64,000 nucleotides of DNA from Promerops cafer (taxonomy: Eukaryota > Chordata > Aves > Passeriformes > Nectariniidae), in the NCBI GenBank assembly GCA_013398275.1, contig VZSE01000585.1:384022-448021 (forward strand), written 5' to 3'. Positions 36,157 to 47,623 of the stretch are shown here, one piece after another (position 1 is the stretch's first letter; every line of letters starts with the position of its first letter). The position numbers and the translations under genes were made by a program. The notes below the pieces were generated by a model. That model worked only from the letters and a program-made list of their open reading frames with translations. It was not told where the DNA came from and made no database searches.

Positions 36157-37687
36157 TCTTTGCATGTTTATCTCACCTTCTTACTAGCAGTTTGCAGAGA
36201 AATGCTGTGATATTTGTGGCTATATAAAGCCTCTTTTTTATGTAAAGTGTGTATTTTTGTTACAGGATCTTTCCAACATGCCATGACACTAGCTCCTTTG
36301 GTCAGAGCATGGTGCTAATAATGCCAAGCTAGTGGGTTCAATCCTTGTATGGGCCATTAACTTAATAGATGGAGTCAATTATCCTTCTGTGTCCCCTCCA
36401 AATCATACTATTCTGTCATTCTGTGATCCAGCAAAAACACTAGAAAGATGTTTAAAGTATTTGAAATAGAGTTTTCTAAGAAAACGAAGAATTTTTTCAT
36501 TATACTTTCTTTTGGTTTACCAAAGAACACCCTTTAGCTCTATATTTCAAAATGGTAAGATGTATACTGTGATTTTATATCCAGAAATAAGCTGCTATTC
36601 TTTTTCTTAAGCAAAGCTTGTTGGAGAGCTGAGATCTTTTATTAGACTAATTTGTAGTCTGGAAAAAGAACAGACCAGCATTCAGTTCACCAGCTCTTCC
36701 TTAGCTTGGTTTCCAACCTATATTAGAACAGTATTTTTAGAAATAAAGTGACTTGAAGCAACATCAGTTCTGTTTCAGGCAATCTCCTTTACTTCATCTT
36801 CCTGAGATAAACTAATAAGCACATCTAACCTGCCTTTATTAGTGAGATAAGCATTTCAGCAACAAGAGTGATTGTTATACGGGTGGCATACCCATGCTTC
36901 TTGCTTTATCCCTGTCCCCTTAAACGAAGTGGAAGCAATGCCTCTCTTTGCTGGTGTGTGCTGTTAAAAGGTGAGCACATGGGTGCTTTCTTTGCACAGC
37001 AGCTGTATGGGGGGTGGTTTCAATGGCATGCAGAAATATGCAGGGCACGCACTACTTCAAGTCAGCCTTCGTGCCCAGACCAAAACCAAAATGTCAGGAG
37101 TGACAGCAGGTGTGAAGGTGCTCCAACACAAAAGGACAGTGCCAGGTGGTCTACTAACTGTTTTAAGAATGTTTAATGTCAGATCCTCATCCATTCACAG
37201 GGAAGAATTTCGTCTTAATATCCAATCTAAACCTACCTTATGTCAATTTGAAGCCTATCAATACATGCCCTTGTCAAAAGACCCTTTTTTCTTATTCCAG
37301 CTAACTAGAGTTCAGACACTGGGCATTTCTTGGCTACCAACCAACCCATGGGACCCTGAAAACATATCACAATTATGCCATGATGGCCTTCTATTCATAT
37401 AACTTGAATGTCCATGGGCACGTGTCAGATTTGTTGGGGACAGTTTGCAAGGCAAGGCTACTCCTCTGCTGCATTCATAGCAAATGTCTGGCAGATGACA
37501 GCAGTTCATCAGTGCTTTCCACACAGAAGGCAGGTCCTGGCAGTGTGCTGGGTGCTCGTGGGTTTCAGGCATCACTGTGCAGTGATGCACAGTATGGTCC
37601 ACAGAAGGGGCTTTTGCATGCTGTCTCTGAAAGATCATATGTCTGTAGGCTATTGTAGTTGACAGATTTACTTCTGGGTTCCTCTCA
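36157..37687. repeat. 1531-bp perfect tandem duplicate, copy 1
   Basis: Identical wherever compared to 37689-39219 at an offset of 1532; only a single N (37688) separates the copies. It contains a tRNA-derived SINE and short frames that recur exactly in copy 2. Apart from the SINE it is ordinary AT-rich non-coding DNA. Confidence 0.95.
36283..36427 (+). mobile_element. tRNA-Ile-derived SINE with CR1-like tail (TguSINE1-like), copy 1
   Basis: The head (CTAGCTCCTTTGGTCAGAGC, then ATGGTGCTAATAATGCCAAG and GTGGGTTCAATCCTTGTATG) follows tRNA-Ile(AAT) from the A box through the anticodon region (CTAATAA) to the B box (GGTTCAATCC). The tail (CCCCTCCAAATCATACTATTCTGTCATTCTGTGA) matches the CR1 3' end that supplies retrotransposition in trans. 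This composition is that of the songbird SINE TguSINE1. It is not a functional tRNA: the 5' acceptor strand is lost and the T arm is mutated. Confidence 0.7.
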
Positions 37688-37688
37688 N

Positions 37689-39219
37689 TCTTTGCATGTT
37701 TATCTCACCTTCTTACTAGCAGTTTGCAGAGAAATGCTGTGATATTTGTGGCTATATAAAGCCTCTTTTTTATGTAAAGTGTGTATTTTTGTTACAGGAT
37801 CTTTCCAACATGCCATGACACTAGCTCCTTTGGTCAGAGCATGGTGCTAATAATGCCAAGCTAGTGGGTTCAATCCTTGTATGGGCCATTAACTTAATAG
37901 ATGGAGTCAATTATCCTTCTGTGTCCCCTCCAAATCATACTATTCTGTCATTCTGTGATCCAGCAAAAACACTAGAAAGATGTTTAAAGTATTTGAAATA
38001 GAGTTTTCTAAGAAAACGAAGAATTTTTTCATTATACTTTCTTTTGGTTTACCAAAGAACACCCTTTAGCTCTATATTTCAAAATGGTAAGATGTATACT
38101 GTGATTTTATATCCAGAAATAAGCTGCTATTCTTTTTCTTAAGCAAAGCTTGTTGGAGAGCTGAGATCTTTTATTAGACTAATTTGTAGTCTGGAAAAAG
38201 AACAGACCAGCATTCAGTTCACCAGCTCTTCCTTAGCTTGGTTTCCAACCTATATTAGAACAGTATTTTTAGAAATAAAGTGACTTGAAGCAACATCAGT
38301 TCTGTTTCAGGCAATCTCCTTTACTTCATCTTCCTGAGATAAACTAATAAGCACATCTAACCTGCCTTTATTAGTGAGATAAGCATTTCAGCAACAAGAG
38401 TGATTGTTATACGGGTGGCATACCCATGCTTCTTGCTTTATCCCTGTCCCCTTAAACGAAGTGGAAGCAATGCCTCTCTTTGCTGGTGTGTGCTGTTAAA
38501 AGGTGAGCACATGGGTGCTTTCTTTGCACAGCAGCTGTATGGGGGGTGGTTTCAATGGCATGCAGAAATATGCAGGGCACGCACTACTTCAAGTCAGCCT
38601 TCGTGCCCAGACCAAAACCAAAATGTCAGGAGTGACAGCAGGTGTGAAGGTGCTCCAACACAAAAGGACAGTGCCAGGTGGTCTACTAACTGTTTTAAGA
38701 ATGTTTAATGTCAGATCCTCATCCATTCACAGGGAAGAATTTCGTCTTAATATCCAATCTAAACCTACCTTATGTCAATTTGAAGCCTATCAATACATGC
38801 CCTTGTCAAAAGACCCTTTTTTCTTATTCCAGCTAACTAGAGTTCAGACACTGGGCATTTCTTGGCTACCAACCAACCCATGGGACCCTGAAAACATATC
38901 ACAATTATGCCATGATGGCCTTCTATTCATATAACTTGAATGTCCATGGGCACGTGTCAGATTTGTTGGGGACAGTTTGCAAGGCAAGGCTACTCCTCTG
39001 CTGCATTCATAGCAAATGTCTGGCAGATGACAGCAGTTCATCAGTGCTTTCCACACAGAAGGCAGGTCCTGGCAGTGTGCTGGGTGCTCGTGGGTTTCAG
39101 GCATCACTGTGCAGTGATGCACAGTATGGTCCACAGAAGGGGCTTTTGCATGCTGTCTCTGAAAGATCATATGTCTGTAGGCTATTGTAGTTGACAGATT
39201 TACTTCTGGGTTCCTCTCA
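37689..39219. repeat. 1531-bp perfect tandem duplicate, copy 2
   Basis: Second copy of 36157-37687, beginning directly after the N at 37688 and running into unique sequence after 39219. Confidence 0.95.
37815..37959 (+). mobile_element. tRNA-Ile-derived SINE with CR1-like tail, copy 2
   Basis: The same SINE as at 36283-36427, present a second time only because the surrounding block is duplicated. Confidence 0.7.
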
Positions 39220-40267
39220 GGTGTTCTGTTTTTAAAAAAACAAGAGACCAGCCTTTATAGTGCTTGGGGGGGTTTTATAGGGTTGCTTTTCTGTTTTGGT
39301 TTTTGGGGTAGTTTTTGCATATATGTGGGATTCTTTTTATGTAAGGATCATATAACAACAGGAGAGGGTCTAGGCAGACAAGTAAAATTGTAACAACTGT
39401 AATTTGTGCAGGAATATTTGTACTATTCTATTTGTGTGGTAAAATGTGTGTGCAGCTCATCTCTTAATGAAACCTGACATGCCAGAAAATGCTTGCTTTT
39501 TTTTTTTTTTTTTAACCTATCTAAAATACTCCTCTTTCTAGGCTTTGGATCCAAAGCAAGCAGATCCATTTTCCTGCCACATCAACTCAGCAGTTATGCA
39601 TCAGCAAGAAAAGACCTCTCTCTGTCCTCAGGATGGTTTGTGGGCTACCACAGATAGTTGGGGATGAAGAGTAAGATTGCTTAGGGGTGTCATTCACAGA
39701 TGTTTACTTCTCCATACATGCTGTGTTTGGACCAAACAGAGGTGGCTGGATTCAATTATGGAGCTAGGCATTTAAGAGAAACATGTAGTTAGAATTTCTC
39801 TCTTCTTTTCCAGGAAGCAGACTGCCAAATTGGTCAAATGGTATTTTTCTATACAGAAAGTACAGTTACAGAGATCTAATCACAGTATATGTATATCTAA
39901 ATGACTATTCCTGGTCTGCTCTAATGCAGTTCAAATTTCAAAGCTCATCTAAAGGCATCCTTTCAGGAGAGGAGATACACAGTCTGTTCACCCAATCCCG
40001 AGCAGACAGAAGGGTTTTCCCCTGACTCTTAGCCCTAAAGTCAGAAACATGGAATAATCACATATTTTAGGCAGGGTTTGGTAAATTTATAACTCATAAA
40101 GGAGGTAGAATAAACATTTGTTCTCCTCCTCCTCCTCTGACCTTCACCAGACAACCTTTGTGAACATCCATATCTCCTTGGCTGACCAGATTTATAACAA
40201 GGCATGTTATGCAAGGTGAAAGGGGATGAGGTGAGGCTAATGACTGGTACAGAGGTGTTGTTATGAA
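39220..40267. other. Non-coding DNA
   Basis: AT-rich, with a poly-T run at about 39498-39513 and a TCC-rich run near 40123. No gene recognised. Confidence 0.5.
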
Positions 40268-40797
40268 TCACAGAATCACTAAGTTGGAAGAGCCCTTTAG
40301 GATCATTGAGTCCAACCCATGCCCTAACACCACCTCAACTAGATCATGGCACCGAGTGCCACATACAGTCTTTTTTTAAACACATCCGGGGATGGTGACT
40401 CCACCACCTCCCTGGGCAGACGATCCCAGTACTTTATTACCCTTTCTGTAAAAAACTTTTTCCTAACATCCAACCTATACTTCCTTTGGCGCAGCATAAG
40501 ACTGTGTCCTCTCGTTCTGTCAGGTGCTGCCTGGAGAAAGAGACCAACCCCACCTGAGCACAGCCACCTTTCAGGAAGCTGTAGAGAGTGATGAGGTCAC
40601 CTCTGAGTCTCTTTTTCTCCAGGCTAAACACCCCCAGCTCCCTCAGCTGCTCCTCACAGGGCTTGTTTTCTAAGCCCCTCACCAGCCTCGTTGCCTTCTC
40701 TGGACACACTCAAGTGTCTCAACGTCTTTCCTAAACTGAGGGGCCAGAACTGGACACAGCACTTGAGGGGTGGCCTCACCAGTGCTGAGTACAGGGG
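40268..40797 (-). mobile_element. CR1 LINE, 5'-truncated 3' end
   Basis: Reading the minus strand, the element passes through the C-terminal CR1 ORF2 sequence. The products of CCAGTTCTGGCCCCTCAGTT and GAGGGGCTTAGAAAACAAGC resemble the LEYCVQFW and LERVQRR regions. It then has the 3'UTR phrases GGGATCGTCTGCCCAGGGAG and GGTGGTGTTAGGGCATGGGT, and ends TCCAAC...AGTGATTCTGTGATTC at 40268. This is the usual truncated CR1 of birds. Reading frames inside are remnants. Confidence 0.92.
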
Positions 40798-41840
40798 AAA
40801 GTGCCAAGTATGGGGGAAGACACAAGATGATCTGTGCAACACTTATGTGGATGCACTCATACACTGAAATTAGTAGCATTCTCCTTCACTTCGATTTTTG
40901 ACTGTGATGGCGACATGTTAATGGTGACATTTTGACTGTTCATGGGACATGAAGAAATGCTTCAGGCTTTCCTCTTATCCCAAGAGATTAAACTTTCCAT
41001 ATACAGTCATGAATGACTCACTGAAGTCACCAATGGAGTAGAATACAGAACATGGGGATTACAAAGAAGTGAAATACTAGGTGACAAAACTTGTAATGAA
41101 ATTCGTATGTTCAGATCAATATATATGATGCAGTTTAAGTCTTCTTCTTTTCCCCCTGAAGTTTCTGTATAAATGAATAACCTCATTTGACAGCCAAATA
41201 GTTAACACAAATGGATTTAAGTATCTCCCACAAGTTAATCTAGCACCCTGTGAAGATTGCAAAAGAAAAGTCTTTTTCATCAGCTTATGAAAATTGTATT
41301 GAGAAATATAATGTGACTGAGGAGGTTTGAACACGGTGCTCTGCTGGTACTGTTAGTTGCTGTTTCGTTGGATTGCTGGAGATATTTAAAATTACAAGCA
41401 TGCTGAAGACAGAAACTAACACACCTCTCATCTGAAGACCATCATGCGTGCCTTAGCGTTATGGTAAATTTCTGTCACCTGCATGGCTAAATCTGAGTAA
41501 CAGGTGCTACCTACTGCCTTTTCACCCAACATGGGTAAGGGTTAAAAACAGCAATTTAAAAGAGGAAAAGAGATGTTGCATTTAAATGACCCATGTTAGT
41601 TGCTAACCAAGAGAAATTCCTTGCACTGGCAAAGAGACACACAGATATATTTCTTGGATTGATAGTGGCTGGTGCATAGAAGGAGTCCCACAGGATGTAG
41701 TGCTTCACTGGTAGAGGGTGTTGATTTATCCTTCTTCAACAACTTCGAAATTGTTGCAACTTCTCTACCAGTCAAGGAAGGGTCTTGCTTGTGTATGTCT
41801 TGTGTCATATGTCTTGTGTAACATATGGAGTTGTCAGTAG
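40798..41840. other. Non-coding DNA up to the provirus
   Basis: AT-rich, no gene recognised. The last bases (tag followed by ten T, 41838-41850) form the left flank of the provirus. Confidence 0.5.
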
Positions 41841-41856
41841 TTTTTTTTTTGGCAAT

Positions 41857-42206
41857 TGAGAGATGAGACTCCACTTAGGTGCAAGCAAGAAGTTGTTTAT
41901 TGTGAAGACGTGAAGTCAACTATTGATTCCAGAGCTTGGTTTTGTATACTCTTACAGCTTTAGGTAAAATTTTCCACTGCCAAGCAATAACTACATTGTT
42001 CATGTTTCTTAACAATATTGCTAATCACCATCTCACAGGTGCAGTCTTAAATGACTACCTTAAGACAAAGCACAACTTTCCATTTCCTTCCTCCCTTCTT
42101 TCCTTCCTCCACAGTTCCTGTGGTTTCTGGCCTATGAGGGCCAAAATGTGCACCCCATCCACCAACTCCCCCGTACTCTCTGCTCCACTGCCCAGCTGCC
42201 TCCCCA
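41857..42206 (-). repeat. 3' LTR of the ERVK-like provirus
   Basis: It aligns to the 5' LTR over nearly its full length, sharing long phrases such as TGGGGAGGCAGC and CAATAAACAACTTC. It has a single TATACAAAA-type box where the 5' LTR has two TATATAAA boxes, and an indel of T/C-rich bases near 42095-42110. Its 3' end may extend to 41850 (TTGCCA). Confidence 0.87.
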
Positions 42207-42225
42207 TATCTCCCCATTTCTGTTC
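42207..42225 (-). promoter_or_regulatory. Polypurine tract of the provirus
   Basis: Minus strand GAACAGAAATGGGGAGATA directly abuts the 3' LTR start TGGGGAGG, the position where plus-strand DNA synthesis is primed. Confidence 0.65.
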
Positions 42226-44200
42226 CACCATTAAAATTCTCTTCATAGACCCGTCTATCAGTTTTTGGACACATTGCAAAACTCACGGCAAGCAAATCAT
42301 CATAAGCAGTACTACAGCTAAAATATAAATTCTGGTCTTTACCAAATTCTTAAGCCAGCCAGTAAGCCCCCATCCCCCAAGCATTTGTCCAAGCCAATCC
42401 CCATTGCTAAATTGTAATTTAGTTACACTGTGTTCAAGGGCCTGAATACTGTCATGAATAGACTAAGAATAGATAGACAAAGAAAGTAGCTTCACATCAA
42501 AGTCTTCACAGCCGTGTCCATGCAAAAAAGCAAAAAATCAAGTGCAGCTCTATTTTGAAATGTTGAATGCCTTACACTATCAACATCTATTAATAGGCCT
42601 GATAAAGCAGAGCTAGTAACATTAATTTGTTTTGCAAATACTTAGCCAGCAGCTAAGTTCATTTAAAATCTTTAATGAGTGTGCTGTGCCAATAGATGGG
42701 ACAATTGAGGCAAATACTCATGCTGCAGTGCTCCGTGACTGTACATTATTGTCACAGTCTGGGGCATATGGATGTGCACTGCATTTCACCTGTCCTAGTT
42801 TATGCAAAGATGTTAAGTTTACCTGTGAGGGGTGAAACATAGTCAGTCACCCAAAAGTGTAAGGGCCTCGTACTGTCCTTCCTGGTATTCCTGTCCATGC
42901 TCTATTTCCACTAATTAAAAATATATTGTCTCTTAGTCCAAAGGCAACAGTTCCTGGAACAAGTTGTCGTGGTACGGTGTGATTACACCAAGCAGAGGCA
43001 TTGGCATAAAGACCTATACCAGTAACATCAATGGTAGCAGACTGCATCATCCTACGTTTGTAATTTAAAAAGAAACACACAAAGGCCTGCCTGGATCCAA
43101 GAATATCCAGTTCTTGAGGCTGTATGGGAAGGTGTGGAAACTCTGAAATCAAATCCATTCCTTGACCACTGTCATTAACAAAGTAGCACCCCGCAGGCTG
43201 AGTAAACCATTGCTTTCTCCAATATTCTATATCACACCACCACTTTGGCTCAAGCTGACCTGGGGCGGTACAATTTCTTTAGGTTGTCAAGTTGAATAAA
43301 GTATTGCACTCATTTTTCTCTAAAGGCATGGCTACTAAGCAAGTTTGAAAAGGATTGCTGGGAGAAGTCATAGATACGCATAAAGTAGATTCATTTAAAG
43401 CTTGTGTAGTGCAAGCCAAACATTACCTTCTGGAAAGGGTGGCAATACTGCCATTTCCCCTTTGTTGAGGCTGAATCCTACAAGGAGGATCAGCTTGAGG
43501 AGTCCAGTCAGGCTCCCAAAAATACCTATGCAAACGCAAGCCATAATCTTGTGCACACACAAATTTTAAAATAACACAGTCACCATAAGAATAACACAAA
43601 GGATCACATTGTGGGCAACCTCGGTGCTGGCATGCTGATGCACAATACCACTTTCTCTGACACGTATAACACAAACACAAAGTCCACACCTGGTGTGAAT
43701 AATCTCTGCTGTTGGAAAATCCGCAGCTCTACAGAGATGGAGCAACTGAGAGGCATTTTAAAAGATTTTATTCCATTATCAATCTCATAGAAGGGTGAGA
43801 CATAAGAGGTGTAAAACTCAATGCCATTCTATCAGAAGCCAAATTATTTCCTAGTTACAATACCTTATAAATGTTTTTCAGCCTATTAGCTTTTGCCACA
43901 CAATGCTGCTAATACTTCTAACACCAATCACTTATTATTTTACTGCATATGGGCTTACTACAATGCATCTTTCACTGTTCTAATTCTCCAGAATATCTGG
44001 TCTTTTTGCAAGGCCATAGTTTGAAACATGTTTCTAGTTCAATCTCTCTCTCAACATTGTCATCTCTATTCCATGGCCTTTCTAAGTCAGCACACCTTGT
44101 CTCAGAGTTTGCATACAGATGTACAAGACTGTGTGAGCTTTCAGTCAGGTTTTGAGAATCCTTTACAAATCCATTTCTCACACTCTGCAAATAAAACAAG
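42226..44200 (-). pseudogene. env: Retroviral env, heavily degraded
   Basis: Two cysteine-rich open pieces (43689-43423 and 43158-42847) have the look of a surface subunit; the second ends in a RAWTGIPGRTVRGPYTFG-like segment. A transmembrane-subunit remnant with NGDWLGQMLGGWGLTGWL followed by a hydrophobic span lies at about 42420-42290. Many stops interrupt the frame, and no complete signal peptide or fusion region is readable. Assignment rests on position between pol and the polypurine tract, and on these fragments. Confidence 0.65.
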
Positions 44201-44465
44201 GGATAGGGTTAATTTCAAATGTGAGTCCAAGTCTGCTTTCACTCTGCTGCTCACAAATGGAGGCTTGTTCTGCAATTAGAGATTCTCTTATCTCTGAGAC
44301 AAGTCAACCGCGCTGTTTGCAAAGTGGCGAGAGGTTGATGAGTTCCCTTGGGTCAGGTAGAAGTTGGTTTGGATGGCCATGGGATCTCGGTGGAGGCAGA
44401 CTCAGTGGTCTGAGTAGGCGAAATTGGGAATGGAGTGCCAGAGTGGTCAGGATTTTCAGGAGAGG

Positions 44466-47084
44466 TATTCAAAGGCTCTCTGAAAGGTCTCACTTTCTTG
44501 GCTGGGATCCACCTCAGGCTGTCTTCTGTAGAGACACAAGCATAACCTTTTCCCCATGTGACGAGGGCATAAGGTTAATAAGGATAATCTTACCTGTTTC
44601 TGGATCCTAAATAAGGACTGGGGCCTTCTGTTCAACTTCTAACTGAGGGTTATTGCCAAAATGCCTTACAACTGGGGAGTTAGGATCCATTAATGAGCAA
44701 TTTAAAAAATTAAAGACATACAATGCCTTCTGTAATCTCTTGGCCACTGTGGCATTCCTCATTCCCCCCTTCTGTTGTAATAAACTATGCTTAAGTGAAG
44801 TGTGGGCTCTTTCAGTTATAGCTTGGCCGGTCAAGAAATGGGGAATCCCTGTGCTATGTGTTACTCCCCTGAAGGGCAAGAAATTAGCAACCCTCTGGGA
44901 GATATACACTGGGCCATTATCAGTTTTGATTTGTGAGGGAATTCCCAGGACTGCAAAAGCACTCACAAAGTGATGGCAAACATCTTTTGCTGATTCTCCT
45001 GTATGACAGGATGAAAATAAATCACCTGAAAAGGTGTCTACAGAGGAGTGAATATAGTTAAGTTGGCCAAATTCTGGGAAATGAGTGATGTCTGTTTGCC
45101 ATAACTGGAGGCTCTGAAGTCCTCTAGGGTTAACGCCTCTGGCAGCAGAGGGAAAGGACTATGTCTGACAGTCAGGTAGCACAGCAGCTGTGCTGGAGGC
45201 TTGGCGGGTAGTCAAATCAGAAGCGCATGCCAGTGCAGCAGCGTTCTGGTAAAAAATGAATGGCTAAGTTTTGCCTGGGCAAACCAGTCAGGCAACACCT
45301 GAACTGCTAAAGCAAGTGAGTCCGCTTGGCGATTGTCCTCTGCAATAAAACCAGTCAAAGTAGTATGAGAACAAACATGCATGACAAAATAATGCCGTTG
45401 CCTAGCATCTAAAAGGAAAACAAGTAGCTGTAACCACTGAAACAATTTCTTGAGTTCAGTACAGCAGCCTCAGCCCTTTTGGCAATTCCTGCAATATAAT
45501 TCCTGGGATCTGTGATCAGATTAAAAGGGACAGATCATCGCTGAAAGGCTTGCACAACAGCTGCCAATTCAGCAATCTGAGGAGAACCTGAAACAGTAGC
45601 AATGTCCGAATCCATCAGTTGGATTCTGTGTCCCACCAAAGTAGCACCACCTTGAGTGTGTGGCCAGACCTGTCTGTGAAAACAGTTAAAGCCTGTAACG
45701 GAATCTCACTTCTTTTGGGTGGCTTTAGGAGATTGAAACTGGCTGCCATGAGCTTGTGCTTTGGGGGATATGAAGAAAGCTGTCCAGAAAAATCAGTGAC
45801 GCCATTTGAAATACTTCAGATTGCTGCAACAGCCACTGTAAATAGACAGTAGTAACAGGTAAACGGATCAAACAAAAGTCCACACCTGCAAGTGTGGTTA
45901 GTCTCTGTCGGGCTTTCACAATAAGCAAAGCAATCATCTCATGAGGAGTGCTTATAGTTTTAGACATATGGTGTGACAGAAGAATCCACTCTGTGATCAA
46001 CAAGGGGTCTGGTGCATTAGGATCCCACTGGTTAATCAAAGCATGGGGTTGCTTAACTGGGTTAAGAACTATTAAAAAAAATGGGCAACTCAGGGGCTCA
46101 TCAGGCCTCGTGACAGTTTGAAATAGCATCAGCTTCTTGTTGCAGTGCCTGGCAAGCTTCTGGTGTAAGCTGCCAAGGCAAGAGGAGACCTAGTTCTCCT
46201 TTTAACAAATCAAACAAAGGGCTCAGGTCGCACTCGAAATTCGAACGCAATTAATTGTCAAAAAGATCGAATGCAATTAATTGTCCCCAAAAGCTTTTGG
46301 GTATCATGCAAGGTACAAATGTCTGATTGAATTTGTAAAGGCTGAGGAAAAATATTCTAGGTCCTAATGCGCCTGCCAAAGTATTTCCAAGGGGGTTGAT
46401 GCTGTATTTTTTCAGGAGCAACACAAAGTTCTGCTTGGGTTACAGCAGCAATGACAAGGGCTAAGGCTTCCTCCATAACCTTTTGTTTTTCTACTGCTAC
46501 AATGATATCATCTATGTAATGATACAGGAGGACATCAGTCATTTTCTGGCAAATGGGACGGAGGACCCTTGCAACAAACCACTGACAAATAGTAGGACTA
46601 TTTTCCATTCCTTGTGGAAGGACAGCCCAGTGATATTTTTACAAGGGTACTTGCATGTTGGTGCTTGGGACAGAAAAGGCAAATTTAGGAGCATCATCAG
46701 GATGCAAAGGAATGTTGAAAAAGCAGTCCTTTAGGTTAATGACTGTCAAATGCCAATCTTGAGGGATCATGGTAGGAGACAGAGACCAGGCTGCATGTCC
46801 TCCATTACAGAATTAATTTTGCGGAGGTCTTGAAGCAAGTGCCACTTGCCAGTTTGTTTTTTAATAACAAGCACAGGCAAATTCCAAGGACTGGTGAAGG
46901 GGACTAAATGCTCCTTTTGAAGTTTTTCTTGGACAAGTTCAGTGACTGCACACAATTTAGGTAATGGCAGGGGCCATTGATTCATCCAGACAGGTGTATC
47001 AGTCAATTTCAGGGTGTTGTGCACCACAATGGTCCCTATTAAAAATCAGACTGAATTTTGAAATTTTGAATTTTGAATTTTCCC
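44466..47084 (-). pseudogene. pol: Retroviral pol: reverse transcriptase, RNase H and integrase, broken
   Basis: The RT N-terminal region is at 47027-46767 (TSPWNLPV and GKWHLLQDLR motifs). The catalytic YIDD box is at 46518-46507, preceded by PTICQWF. Connection and RNase H remnants lie at 46180-45212 in several frames, with an AEDNRQAD motif. Integrase has its second catalytic Asp in KTDNGP (44921-44919) and Glu in ITERAH (44813-44811), exactly 35 residues apart as in the D,D(35)E family. Multiple stops and frameshifts separate these pieces, including an imperfect 18-base direct repeat near 46244-46281. YIDD rather than YMDD is a known variant in ERVs. Confidence 0.88.
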
Positions 47085-47339
47085 CATTGAGAAAGTACAT
47101 CTTGTCCGCATAACACCATGGGTACAGGTTGTCTTGGTTTACAAGACAGTGTCTGCTAGGGAAGGCCGCAAGACCTCCCTTGGAACGGAGAATGCAAAAC
47201 CCCCTCCCTCCGGATTATCAGAACTGTGGAACTAAGAGGCTCTCAGGCAGCAAGGTGGGGATAAGAATAGCAGTTCTTTACTAATATATATATATATATT
47301 AAAAGAAACAAACACACAACAGTAACAGCGGTGTTAACC

Positions 47340-47576
47340 NNNNNNNNNNNNNNNNNNNNNNNNNNNNNNNNNNNNNNNNNNNNNNNNNNNNNNNNNNNNN
47401 NNNNNNNNNNNNNNNNNNNNNNNNNNNNNNNNNNNNNNNNNNNNNNNNNNNNNNNNNNNNNNNNNNNNNNNNNNNNNNNNNNNNNNNNNNNNNNNNNNNN
47501 NNNNNNNNNNNNNNNNNNNNNNNNNNNNNNNNNNNNNNNNNNNNNNNNNNNNNNNNNNNNNNNNNNNNNNNNNNNN
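47340..47576. other. Assembly gap (237 N)
   Basis: Undetermined bases within the nested LTR element, so its true length and whether internal genes exist are unknown. Confidence 0.99.
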
Positions 47577-47590
47577 CAGAGGCCGGTCTA

Positions 47591-47623
47591 TGCTGCGGAT
47601 AGTCTGATGAACTATCCGCAGCA
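47591..47623. repeat. Perfect 13-bp inverted repeat (hairpin) in the nested LTR
   Basis: TGCTGCGGATAGT at 47591-47603 and its exact complement ACTATCCGCAGCA at 47611-47623, separated by a 7-base loop. It lies 14 bases after the N gap. Confidence 0.9.

Noticed and set aside
36283..36355. Functional tRNA-Ile gene
   Set aside because: The acceptor stem is not intact, the T arm is mutated, and a CR1 tail is attached, so it is a SINE.
36868..39194. Pairs of identical open frames suggesting a duplicated gene family
   Set aside because: They are identical only because the whole 1531-bp block is repeated; the frames themselves look non-coding.
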